Assembly: GCA_022393335.1 (NCBI GenBank)
Contig: JAJEKB010021317.1
Span: 302,067-366,066 of the forward strand
Length of the DNA stretch: 64,000 nucleotides
Source: Macrotrachela quadricornifera
Taxonomy: Eukaryota; Rotifera; Eurotatoria; Philodinida; Philodinidae
Reading direction: 5' to 3'
Positions within the stretch are counted from its first letter, which is position 1, and each line of letters begins with the position of its first letter. A program made the position numbers and the translations under genes. Under the pieces are notes generated by a model. The model saw nothing but the letters and a program-made list of their open reading frames with translations. It was not told where the DNA came from and searched no databases. Of the stretch, positions 47,690-59,712 are shown in pieces.

Positions 47690-48560
47690 ACACGTTTTAT
47701 GAAACAGCAAAACATGTCAAAACATTCAGCGTGAAAATATCTACAATTCACAGGAGACAACTAATTTACTAGTTGCACATTCTGTTTTCAAAAATGAACA
47801 AAATTCTGAACGATTAAATGTCGACGTTGCAAAAAAGTGATGTTTTGATATGCGATGAATGTGTTATTTTGTTATTTATCACTAGAGTCGTGCGGGACAA
47901 ACTTTTTTATTGTCCCGTCCCGAAATATTTTTTTATTAGTCCCGATCCCGAATGTCCCGTCCCGAAATTCTTTAAATAGTCCCGATCCCGTTTGTCCCGT
48001 CCCGAAAAATTTTCGGGACAATCCCGAATGTCCCGCGGGACGAGACAAACGGGATTTTTCGGGATTCGGGACTGTCCCGCAGGTCTCTATTTATCACCTA
48101 ATATGTTTCATTTAAAACGACAGAATACAATGCAAGATGCTCCATCAAAACCCATATAATTCTTAAAGAACAGTTTAAATTATATACGCAGCTTTCGCTT
48201 TTCAGAAAAACAAAATTTTGCGCCACCTATGTTCGATGCTGCAAAAATTCTAGACGCACAAGGACGTTCTTTTAGTTTTTCATCTTTTTATCACTCAGTG
48301 CGTTTTTTGGAAAAAAAACAGAATATGATGAAAGATCTAGCGTGAAAAACTCTACAATCCGCAACGTAGAGTCTATGTTAATTGTATACTTTCTATTTTC
48401 ACAAAAAAACGGCAAAATTCTTTAGACTATGTTCTGCAACATCGGTAATAGGTCCTTCAGAATATTGTTTACTTTCAAAGAAAACTTACACAACTAATAT
48501 AAGGTTTACATTGTAGCTTATAGAATATTTTACGCTGTATCTTCTGATATATTTTTTGTT
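47690..48560. repeat. More copies of the ~200-bp monomer family
   Basis: CAGCGTGAAAATATCTACAA near 47725, AGCGTGAAAAACTCTACAAT near 48333 and the inverse near 48515-48545 mark further monomers with the same downstream TTTTCA-AAAAATTCT pattern as in 45275-46275. One monomer is split by the hAT MITE at 47883-48089. Confidence 0.55.
47883..48089. mobile_element. 207-bp hAT-type MITE with 8-bp target duplication
   Basis: Termini TAGAGTCGTGCGGGAC and the inverse of TAGAGACCTGCGGGAC are flanked by identical 8-mers TTTATCAC (47875-47882 and 48090-48097), diagnostic of hAT transposition. The interior is almost entirely CCCGTCCCGAA/TCGGGA repeats in both orientations, making a GC-rich hairpin unlike its surroundings. 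The ORF running across it is an artefact. Confidence 0.88.
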
Positions 48561-49241
48561 GTTTTATAAAATATTTTTAGGGATAAAAATATGAAATGCA
48601 AAATTCAATCATTTATTATAAGTTATTCGTTATATAGCGAATAGGAAATGACATGTTATCAACGTAAAAGAAATGATCTGCTACACCAAAGTACAAGACT
48701 AAGAAATCTAAAATTTTTTACATAATCCTAAATATATGTAAGCATTATAATGGAATACTTGAACTCAAACTGAGACTTTTAGAAGAACCGAAGGGGAAAA
48801 CTTTTGAGGTGTCTTACGCATAATAAGCAAGAGAACATTCAAAAACATAGAGTATCTTTAAGCATAAATATCTATGGGAAACAAACACATTTCGAAGAAA
48901 ACAACGTCAGTGCCTATCCAAATGGCTGTATCACTTCACACACTACCTGTCGAACTGGTTTATCGGATTTTAGACAATCTCGACAATAAAATAATTTTTT
49001 CTCCTGTTATAACGTCTGTGCAAGATTCAATACTATCATAGACACGTACCATCCATATCAGGTAATCTTTGTTTTAATTATGAAATCATATTTTCATAAT
49101 CTTTGTAGCATATAAACCTTTTTGGAAAAATATATTGTTTTAATTACTTCATATTCAATGATTTCACAGAGATAGATTTCATATGATTTCATTCTACATT
49201 TGGGTATATTCTATTAGTGGAAATATATTAGTAGATATTTA
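48561..49241. other. Intergenic stretch, nothing identified
   Basis: AT-rich; the 48804-48989 ORF has no recognisable similarity. Confidence 0.4.
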
Positions 49242-50170
49242 CTTAGGGTGTACCAAAAGTTCGTGGCCTGGTGTTACTTAGCCGTATGGTAAACTTTAAG
49301 AAACTTTCTTTCTATATAGTGTGATAGAGCAAAGAATGCCCTATTTTTTTAATACTATTTGATCATACTTCAACTAACTGAATAATAATAAAATTTCGAT
49401 AAGATCTATTTTGTTCACATACGTCACGACAACATTAGCGTTCATTGAAAAAAGGTAGATGGGTATCTTTTTTAAATAACTTTTGATGGAAACAAGATAG
49501 AGAACTGCGGTTTTCATCGTTGGAAAGAGGAGATGAAGATGCACCGAATCATATATAAGAGAGGCTTTTTATCTGTTTTTTTTGTGACGTTTTCAATTGA
49601 CCTTATTAAGAACATACCTACCTGTTAAGTTGTTTACAGTGAACTTTCAATTATCAAGTATAGATCTCAAGCCACTAATCGAAGAACCACAAACTTCGGA
49701 AGACTGAGATCAATAATATATATTATGGTTCAGTCTCTAATACGATTTTTTAGCAGTTTCTATGAAAAAAGCTCACTTTTGTACTTTTTCTTTTTTTCGT
49801 GAAAAAAGCATTTTCCCGCCAATTAGAAAATTAAATAAAAATACTTCAGAAATCAACATTAGTAGAACCTATAACATATGATTCGATGCATCTTTATCTC
49901 CTCTTTCTGACGGTGAAAACTCCAGTCCTCTACCTTGTTTCTATCAAAAGTTATTCGAAAAATATTCACTAACATCCTGTTGTCGTAACACATGCGAACA
50001 AAACAGATCTTATCGAAATTTTATTATTATTCAGTTAGTTGAAATATGATCAAATAGTATAAAAAAAATAGGGCATTCTTTGCTCTATCACACTATATAG
50101 AAAGAAAGTTTCTTAAAGTTTACCATACGGCTAAGTAACACCAGGCCACGAACTTTTGGTACACCCTAAG
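49242..50170. mobile_element. 929-bp foldback mariner-type MITE
   Basis: Ends CTTAGGGTGTACCAAAAGTT and its exact inverse, flanked by TA (49240-49241 and 50171-50172). The arms of about 430 bp are nearly identical in the outer 190 bp, including CTAGCCGTATGGTAAACTTT-like blocks, and imperfect towards the centre (GGAAAGAGGAGATGAAGATG pairs with CATCTTTATCTCCTCTTTCT). TA sites and the TTGGTACACCCTAAG-type end indicate mobilisation by a Tc1/mariner transposase. No ORF. Confidence 0.85.
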
Positions 50171-50172
50171 TA

Positions 50173-53100
50173 TGTACTACGTCAGCTCTCTTCTTTCTTT
50201 TAGCGATGGAGCGAGTGCTCACAGGTCACACATATCCCTCACTAGAGCTTATCGAGTCCTGCGTGTATCTGAATCCAAACGAATCTGGATCTCACTGGGC
50301 TCTTAAAATTTTGTGTTAACTAAGTCCAAGCTCAGGTCTGGAAATTCTTAGACCCGATAGATTCAACCTCTCACCCACATGTGTTGCCATGCTGTGTAGA
50401 GCTTGTGAAAATTCGTATATGATTAAATTCATCCGTTAATGTGATGTCAAATATATTCAGTAGCATCCTCATTCTGTGCTTCTAAAATAGGCAACACATA
50501 GCGGGAGTGAAACGAAAAGTCAGTCTAAATACCATCCTCACTTCGATATGACAACTCGAAAATGATTCAAAATTGAGTTTACTGGAAAACTTACCTTTTA
50601 GTATTCAAAATCGAATTTAACTCGATACTATCTTTCTATTTGTAAAAAGATATTTTCTATCACCCAATATTTCTGATATATTCCTAGACGCTTTAAGATG
50701 TCTTACGACTTCATGAATTCAGAAGCACTTTTTCGAATTCTCTTTCTGAACAGGGCTTCTGTGTGAGTTGTGTGATTTTTATGTCCTCCATCGAGTTGGG
50801 TTTACTAGAAAAGTTAAAAGTCACCGCTAAAACTTGAACTCGATTGAAAATGTTGAAAAGCATATTAAAAACTATAGTTCGAGCGTGAAGACCCAAGACC
50901 ATGTCTGTTACTGGTTGGCTAACTTACTTTACATAGAAAATTGGATGTTGATTTTGAGTTGAACTGAAATTAACTTACACATGCTATCCCCGTTCTCGTC
51001 CACAAGCACTGCCATTGCTTACTATTGAGTGTGAATTCCTTTTCTGCTTATTTCCATCAACAACGATATCAATAAAAACTGTCCATGTTTTGTTCTACTG
51101 ATCGACAATCTCATTCGATACGTGATGGAACGTTATTCGCGTAGGCATCTATAAGACTGTGACTATGATATAGTCCAGCTGCGGGTATGCTTCGTCACTG
51201 TGTCAGAAATTTTTAGCAGTGATCGAGTTCCAAAGAAGAACCATCTTGCATATCTTACCTTGCATATGAGTGCAACGTAAATTGAAGTCTCATGTGCGTA
51301 CCTAAGCTCAAGCCTGAGAACTTTTCGATAGGCTTGAGATAAATTAAACATTTGCTGGAGTTCTGAGACTTTCTAATTAGTATTTGATGCTGACTAGGTA
51401 ATACTAATAACTTGTTTTCGATGCTTCTGAGAGTCTATACGTACAAAAAGTGAAAAAAACGACGAAGAAGGACGCTCTGATAAAAGAAGGTAAAAACAAG
51501 GAAAGAAGGATCGCTGCGAGGTCTGCTCCAACGACAATCAAGATAACCAACAATTTTTTTCATATAACTCTCCCTTCAGTCGAGAAAAACATCATTATTT
51601 TCTTTAAAAAAGCCTTTCTTTTAGTAAAAAAAACATTCAAAAACTAATGATACCATTCGATTCCTCAAGCCAAAAAACCTTCGCTGAAACGTAAAGATTC
51701 GATTTTTTCAAAGTCAGGATATCTTGTTGGTTTCTCTAAGAACATGGTCTTTTGACCTGCCACAAACACATTTTACTTTTTTCTGTATTACCTTCCCTTC
51801 AGTTACATATGGAAAGAAATCCTTAGTTAGTTTTCGTGTTATTTAAGTAGAGGTATAAAAAATGTATTCTTCATTTTTCTCTTTAAGTTAATATATGTAA
51901 AAAAAAAAAAGAAATCGTTAGTTTTCTCTTTATTCAAAGTATATAAGTACGTTCTAATCTCTCTTTCGTTCTTTTCTAGATACGCAAAAAGATTGTTAGT
52001 TTTTTCTTCTTTAGTAGAGTACTATGAGCGCATTTTAACAGGTTTTGTTTGTTCTCTTTCTCGTAGAGAAGAGTCTTAGAAACATAAATTGTTTGCTTGC
52101 TTCCTTGTATGTCTGCAGAAGGACAAAAAAACATGAGCGTTAACCAAAGGGTAATCAGGGTCGACGAATTCAAATCTAACGTCAGTTTTCTTTTAATTTT
52201 TGAAGATCGATTTTTAAATAAACGACCAGTTTTTAATAAAAAACATTTGGTTTCACGAAGTTTGATTCAAGGCAGTTGAGGACGAAGAACTTGAATCTGA
52301 CTTTTTATAAATGAATAGCTTGGTGGTGATTTATAAGTGCAATTTCTACGAGAAAAACCTGAGTAAGTCTTTAGACGAGCGTTACTTGTTGTTGATATAC
52401 ACGAAGAAAAAGAAGATTATTATTTTTTTCGTCAAGTTAACTGATAAGAAATGATTTTACTCTTTTATTTAATAAAGGTGGCAAAGTTTATTTTAATATT
52501 CTTGTTTAGTTTATATATAAAAAGAGATTGTCACATATTCATCAAGTTAATTTGTAAAAATAGATTCTTATATATTTTTTTTAATCAAGATGTAGTGAAA
52601 ATTCTTTTTCATTGAATAAAATTAACTTTAAAAAATAAAAAAAAAAACAAACAGATTTTTACATTTCTTTTTATTTCAAGTACGAAAACAAATTATCTTT
52701 CAAAGTAAATAATCATTCATATAAATTCTTTGTAAGTATGTATGATAAGTACAACATAGAAAAAAACCTTTGATACTTTTCTATAATGAAATGTTGTTTA
52801 ATACATCCTGCCTATGGACATATCAAAGGATTTAGGAAACTCTGTCATACAGTTAAAAGAGATTCTGGTATTAGCATTATTTACTTTAAAAACTTATGTA
52901 TGAACCAGAGGTGTCGACAGGTTGACGAGCCGAGTTTATTGGCTCTTGCATAATCCACGGGTTATCCCGTTTATGAATTTTGTTTTTATTCTATATTCTT
53001 TCGTTCGTGAACTATATTTTCATTGTTTCTATTATTTTTCTTTCATTTTGCGCGATGTGTGGCCTTTCTTCCATTTCCCTTTTTTTTAAACTTTGTTCTA

Positions 53101-54062
53101 GTCTTTTATTTGTTTATTTCGAAGGATAAATATGTTTATATGTGCTTCATTTCTTAAGTTCAATATTAGTTACCGGTTTTAGATCAATGTTTTTCATTCT
53201 CCATCCTTTTTATCTTTCATTAGGTCTATTATCTTTCTTTTTGCGTTATGTTTTAATACATTCGAGAAAAAATTTAATCCCATCTTCTACCTACGCTATC
53301 CATTTTGCCTTTTAGCCAATGCTTTGAAAATATAATGCGTCTGAATTTATATTGCTCTAGTTTACATCGTTAGATATTCTTAGACATTGCGTTAATTTTT
53401 AACTGAAGGCAAATCAGTTCTATGTAATTATCATGGTCTTATAAAATAAGCTTGGATAACATGTAATTTATTTGATTTACATAGTTATTGTCATTACCAT
53501 GTTAATCAATGTTGTATGAATTATAATAGCAACTTATTTATGAAGACTAACTTTCTTCTAATTTTATTCTTACTTTAAATTTTGTTCAGACCTTGTGACG
53601 TTTACGTATATGATTAGAACTAATGTATCACACTTCATTTATAAGCATGTTAATTTCACAAAATGTTAAGAAAAAAATTAAAAATCTATCATAAAATTTG
53701 AAAATTATTCAACCCGTGAGATGAGGTGGGTTCGATCATAAACGGATCGGATTGAAAAAATATTTCTCATCAATATCTCTGGTATGGACACATAGTATCA
53801 TAGCGAGATGTATGCCTTGAAAAGTTGCAAGTTTATATTTGATATTTTATCATACAATGCCATGTTTGGTCATATACTAAGTGAATTAAGTGATACGTAT
53901 TGAGTATATATGTCTTATCATCTTAGAGATGATAAACTGAATAAGTCATTCTTCTTAATAAAAGATAGGTAAATAATGAACGTTCTTTATCAATATAATA
54001 GAAAAAAAAACAAAATTTTATTTTATTTGTAGACAAAGTATTTCTGTATATTAATTGTTTAG
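50173..54062. other. Long AT-rich intergenic region upstream of the lyase
   Basis: No ORF with similarity. Lys-rich frames near 51450-51650 and 52097-52279 look random. The lyase promoter should lie in the last few hundred bases; candidate acceptors TTTGTAG (about 54031) and TTGTTTAG (about 54062) precede the start codon, but no upstream coding exon is visible. Confidence 0.4.
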
Positions 54063-54078
54063 CATAACTAAAATATTA

Positions 54079-57000
54079 ATGGAAAAAGAATCAATTATAC
54101 TATGTGGTGCGAAATTGACTTTAGAGGATGTTGTTGCTATTGCTCGCCATCATAAAATGGTTAAATTATCGGACGACAAAGAAATTGAGGAGCGTATGAA
54201 CAAATCGGTGGATGTGATTAGTGATGTTGTGAAGAAGGACTTGCCTGTTTATGGTGTAACCACTCTTTTTGGTGGTCTTGGAATGTATATCGTTCCGGCA
54301 CATCTATGTAACGAATTGCAAAGCAATCTAATCGTTTCACTAAATATGGGTGTTGGTCCAACTTTGCCTTTGGAAACGATTCGAGGTGCAATGGTTTTAC
54401 GAGCCAATGCTCATTTGATTGGAGCTTCGGGTATTCGTCGAATATGGGACGAACGTTTCATAACATTTTTGATAAATAAAGTAACTCCATTAGTGCCAGA
54501 ATTTGGATCGATTGGAGCATCAGGTGATCTTATTCCACTTTCATACATAGCTTCAGCACTCGCTGGTAATGACAAACGAATGCGAGTTGATTTTCAAGGT
54601 GAAATAATGAGTGCACCTGACGCATTGATCAAACTCAATCTTCAACCTTTGAATTTACAAGCTAAAGAAGGTTTAGCTTTGGTTAATGGTACCAGTGTTA
54701 TGGCCGCTTCTGCTGCTCTCGTTACCTACGATTTTTATACGATAATGGCCTGTACTCTTCATATTCATGCCCTTGCTATTCAAGCACTTTCTGGTACGAA
54801 TCAATCATTTCATCCATTTTTGCACGACGTCAAACCGCATCCTGGACAAGTAAGTAGTATTCAATCTCATCAATAATTAGCGATTGTATTAGAGAAGGAT
54901 CAATCCATCGACTTTTGTCTAGTCGGATTTTCGATCGGTGGAAATTAATTAGTAGCGCGTTACGCTTTGTCTATCTTTATTGGTGAAAAATAACGTCACA
55001 GTGACTGCTCGAAACAAAGTGTACGAACTGGTCTCGACTGGAATGTAACAGAAATTAATGAATTGTCGAAGCAATATTCCATACGGAAACTCACCAGAAT
55101 TTTCCAGTCGCTTTCTTGATGCATTTAGCTGAGACTGACAGCAAAGCAGACGAAAAGAAAACAGCAGATTTCGACTCGTAAACTCTGAAAAACGACCAGA
55201 TATCCTCATTTCTAGCAGACTTATTGACTCAGCATCCAATGCTATTCGAGACTGAAAGCAATTGTTAAAAGGGCAAAGACAGTACTTTTTGTCATCTATT
55301 CATTTACCATTTTATTTTTGTAGAGCCAAGTTTATAAATATAGGTTTGTGTATGTAAGATTATCCTTGTACTTCCTTTGTTCCAGAAGAGAGTGTCAGCA
55401 GGATTCTTCCAAGTCTTCTACCGAAGTATTAAGGCAGTTTTCATATCTGGGAGTCATTGTACGATAGAGACGACCAACTTTACTCAATTAATATCTATAT
55501 TAATTGAGTAAAGTTGGTCGTCTCTATCGTACAATAACTCCTAGAGTAGTTTTACAATGAGAAAGCCTCATGAGAGTTCTGCCATGACTTCTATTCACAT
55601 AATTAAGGTGCTTTTTATACTTCGGAATTGTGATTGATAGTGAGTCTCAGGACGAGTCTTCTGAGGTTCCTAGCTGATTATTGAGGTACATTTTCGTATC
55701 TATTATGTAATTTGTTTCGAAGATCTTCTTAGGTTTAATTCCAATGGCATTAAAATATTTTATATCTGGAAACTTAGGTGTTATTTTTGAAATAATGTTG
55801 GATACTGTCGTTGTTCTAATTTCTGACCAGTTTGTTCTTTATGGATTTTACTTTTTTTACAAATGGTTTTAGTGTATTTCGATTGCTTTCCGCTAACTAG
55901 AGTTTATTGGATTATCATGTGTCTGGTACGACAGCTTCCGGTCCGTATCCATTGTTTTTCCCGTACGAAACAGTCGGAATTTGTATGAAAAATCATCGTT
56001 TTCAGCAGCTTCCGATCATGACCGAAAGCCGAAATCTTCGATCTAAGTAGAGATGACAGTAGAAGTATGTCCACTGCATCAGCTATTAGACTAACTTATT
56101 AACGATTCTTTCATATTAAGAAAGCTGATCATGAAGCTATTGTATATCGGTACTTTCTCGAGTATAAACTGTGCTCTTCTCAATCATACTCAATTCTTAG
56201 ATAGGTATAACCTAAACCCAGACTTTTTGAGTTTGATTTTGGATGCCTTTTCAAGTTACCATCAGTTTATGCAGATAATTTTTTCTATATATGAAAATAA
56301 GCAGAAAAATACCTGTATGTTTCATAAATAACTTATCAAAAGTTTTTTCTTATTTCATTCAACTTTATCAACATTTTTTTTTAAATTAAAGGTTAATATA
56401 CTGAATTTCTATTTATTCGAATAGCCTTCTATACTAATCTACACAACTATCACTTTCAATCGACATACAAAAATTTTGCTTTGTTTGCCAAATTCAAGTA
56501 ATTAAAAAATCAAATAAGTTTTTTTCTTCGATGTTTTCAAATGGGATGATAGACTTTGTTGAGTTCTACAATAACATGTATATTGAATAATTTTTGAACG
56601 TTTTTTTTATGCAGAATTTACAGGAAACTACGACAAGAGATTAAAAGAATTAAAAAGAAAAACAGATGTATAATGTTTTCTGGGCATACAAAGTAAGCAA
56701 AATATTTCTATTGTGATTGAAAGTGATAGCTTTTCAGTTTAATATAGAAGACCATTCGAATAAATAAAAACTCGGTATATTTACTTTTGATTTATAAAAA
56801 AATTTATTGATAAAGTTAAATAAAAGAACAAAGATATAGAAAAAAAACTTTTGATAAGTTATTTCTGAAACAGTCTGTACGTATGTAATCAACACAACGT
56901 AAAGCATGAATTGTTAATCAAGCTTGGGTTTCTAATCTAAACCCAAACATTCAAACGATTTGACTTTTAGTCATGAATAGTTATGTGTCATAAACACCAA

Positions 57001-59712
57001 TTGTAAACGGTTCGTAACATTAATGATTAGTCCATGGATTGGTTACTTTTAACAAGTAGAAGAGAAGCTGCGATGACAAGGTTTTTACGAATGTCGAAGC
57101 TGAAAAAATATAATAATTCCAAAAAACTAATTTTTTGTAGAAAGTTTCTTAAAGTCTTTTCCTCGATAAATATGATCTATTGTCAAAAGTTAGATAAACA
57201 TTTTTAAGATAGCCCAGTGGAAATATTTATTTTAAAGAGGGTAGGGGTATCTTTGTTAGATGAAAAATTACTTTATTTAATCATATTTGAACACAATCTT
57301 TAAACGTCATTTGACAGTTTGAAAGAAAATAGACTAAGGATGATTTATTATCCATGATTTATCCGTTAGAAAATGCTGAAGAACAAAAATGACGAGTTAA
57401 CTAGAGATATATCTTATATCCAAAGTCGTTTAAAGTTTTATTTAGAAACCGATACGATTTTTATCCTTATTTTCTATAGCATTTCAATTACCTTCGTCTA
57501 GATAAATCTTTACATGGGAAAGAGATCACAGCATTGAAATAATTGCTCAATTGCGATTTAATACGACTCGAGAAAAGTTCCATTATTTGAAGTTAAGATA
57601 GAATCGATTTTCCATTCGCGAAGTAGTCTTTGTTGATTATGAGAAGTTTTCGAATTCTCCCAAGAAGATTATCTGATTAAATCGAGCTTAAGATAAGTCT
57701 AATTCTATTCCATATTAAGCATATTATAATTACAACGTGAAAGGGTATTAGAAAATATGATAGAAACGAAAATCTAACCAGATTGTATAGTTCGTTTAGA
57801 CCTAAGGTAACAAACGGTTTATTGCAATATTCTTCAAATGGAAATCTTCGAAAGATTCTGCTTTCTTTTATTGTTGATATTAAAGAGCAAAAAGTTGTAG
57901 GGCAGGATAGAATAATGATTGATGTAGACTTGTAAAGTATGTTAAGGTAAAAGATAATGAGTTACATGTATCATATTTATACTCTAGATAGAGGCATCTC
58001 GCATAATGCTCGATCTTCTTCGTGGTTCTAAAATGGTCTATAATGCTCTTGATGCCGCTCTAACCAAACATAATGCTGCTCATCTCATTCAAGATCGATA
58101 CTCTCTTCGATGTTTGCCCCAATTTTTGGGTCCAATGATTGAAATGTTACACGATACTACTCGAACACTTGAAATAGAATTTAATTCGGCTAACGATAAT
58201 CCATTGATTGATGTCAATACTTCGAAAATATACTGTAAGTACATTGAACACTTTTAATTGATACTATTTATTTATCAAAAGTGATTTTCAGTTGAAAATT
58301 TGGGTTACTGGAAGTTCGTAAATAAGACTTTCGTCAATTGACGAATGTACAGACGATATATTGGCGAAATTAATATGAAATACATGTAAAAATTGAAAAT
58401 AGAGCTGATTGGGTTAGAGAATTTCTGAACCTGTATCCAGCCAATTTGAACTTTTTTGTACATGAACTCAATCGATGGATCTATGAAAGATCTGGATTTG
58501 AATCATAACCTTAATAATCTTAATGAAATATTTTAATGTGAACCCGATAGTCGCTCTGAAAAAAAGAGATACTTTTCTTGTTTATTTTGTGTTCGACCAG
58601 TAGCACAATCTACAATTCTGTCTACATTCAATGATCAAATAATCTTAGGTATCAAAAATAGAGACAAACGAACAAAAATTAAAGAACATTCCAAAAAGTA
58701 TATTATATACATGAGATATTTCTTTGAATCTGAATCTAATTAATAAAATTTTCTAGATCGAGACTCAGTAATTACAAAATTTTCAAACCTGTATTCAGCC
58801 AGGTTCGAGTCCCAGTAGGATCCGATCGGTTTTAGCTGAAGCTATTGTTGTTTGAATATATATTATACCTTAGACTCATCAATATAGCCGATGGAACTTT
58901 TCGAATCCACATCTAGTTCACAGTCAAATTGGCGAAATTCGGACATCTCAAAAATTCAGTATATTGATTGATAATATAACTTTTACTTCATTTCATTCAA
59001 AAACGATAGATATGTGTAGAAAGATTTTATTTGAACATGCTTTATTTTTCATCTAGGCGGAGGAAACTTTCTTGGCGAGCATGTAAGTATGTCAATGGAT
59101 CGTCTTCGTCAGTCTATAGGTTTGATGGCAAAACATTTGGATGTTCAAATAGCTCAACTTGTGACACCTGAGTTTAGTAATGGTCTTTCTGATTGTCTCG
59201 TCGGTAATCGTGAGCGTCCTGTCAATATGGGATTAAAAGGACTTCAAATATGTGGCAATTCTATTATGCCTCATTTAATTTTTCTTGGTCAATCTATTGC
59301 TGACAAATTTGCTACGCATGCAGAACAATACAATCAGAATATTAATTCAATGGGACTAACATCGGCTCAACTTGGTAGACAGTCGATCGATCTTATGCGT
59401 CAGTATCTTGCCATTTGTTTGCTTTTTGTCATTCAAGCAGTTGATTTACGTGCCAAACTCGATAAAGACACTTATGATCCATGTGAACTTCTTTCCACAA
59501 TCACTCGTCGAACCTATGAATCAGTTCGAAATATAGTTAAGGTTAATATCGATTCATCTCGTCCTTATCTATGGGATGATGGTGAATGGCCAATAGATGA
59601 ACATATTACTAAGTTAGCTTCCGCACTTTTCGATGAACAAAGTCCATTGTTCGATTTAGCTTTAAAGCCAACTATTGAACAACTTCGGAAGCACCGAACA
59701 AATTTACAATGA
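54079..59712 (+). CDS. MIO aromatic amino acid ammonia-lyase or aminomutase (PAL/TAL type), 557 aa, 3 exons
   Basis: Exons 54079-54849, 57988-58234 and 59057-59712; both introns GT-AG, joined length 1674 nt, stop TGA. The Ala-Ser-Gly triad that cyclises to the MIO cofactor lies at residues 147-149 in GSIGASGDLIPLSYIA. Other active-site hallmarks: the Tyr of VYGVTT (58), LVNGT (Asn 203), QDRYSLR (292-298), NDNP, and HAEQYNQNINSMG near 428-439. That last motif is the PAL/TAL version; histidine ammonia-lyase differs there. The substrate-selectivity pair in LIVSLNMG (87-88) is Ser-Leu, not Ser-His of HAL, His-Leu of TAL or Phe-Leu of PAL. The family deaminates Phe or Tyr to (hydroxy)cinnamate, or isomerises them to beta-amino acids. 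At 557 aa it matches bacterial length and lacks the extra C-terminal shielding region of plant and fungal PAL. Animals normally have only HAL, so horizontal origin is likely. AATAAA occurs near 59909. Confidence 0.92.
54850..57987 (+). other. Lyase intron 1 (3.1 kb)
   Basis: GTAAGT donor and CTCTAG acceptor; phase 0, restoring HPGQ-IEASRIMLDLL. Apart from the hairpin at 55456-55535 no element was identified; the minus-strand ORF at 54949-55239 and the plus ORF at 56131-56331 lack similarity. Confidence 0.85.
55456..55535. repeat. Perfect 38-bp inverted repeat with 4-base loop
   Basis: Left arm 55456-55493 (ATTGTACGATAGAGACGACC then onward) and right arm 55498-55535 are exact reverse complements around TCTA. 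One mismatch outside, GGAGT/ACTCC extends the stem. It lies in the sense orientation of a transcribed intron; the structure would extrude as a cruciform or form a small hairpin RNA. Confidence 0.9.
58235..59056 (+). other. Lyase intron 2 (822 bp)
   Basis: GTAAGT donor and ATCTAG acceptor; the split Cys codon leads into GGNFLGEHVS, the expected PAL/HAL continuation. No embedded feature was identified. Confidence 0.85.

Noticed and set aside
47855..48115. 86-aa Pro/Arg-rich ORF
   Set aside because: Translation of the CCCGTCCCGAA repeats of a hAT MITE with its target duplication.
54079..59712. Annotation as histidine ammonia-lyase
   Set aside because: The selectivity pair is not Ser-His and the AEQ-NQ-NS motif is the PAL/TAL form.
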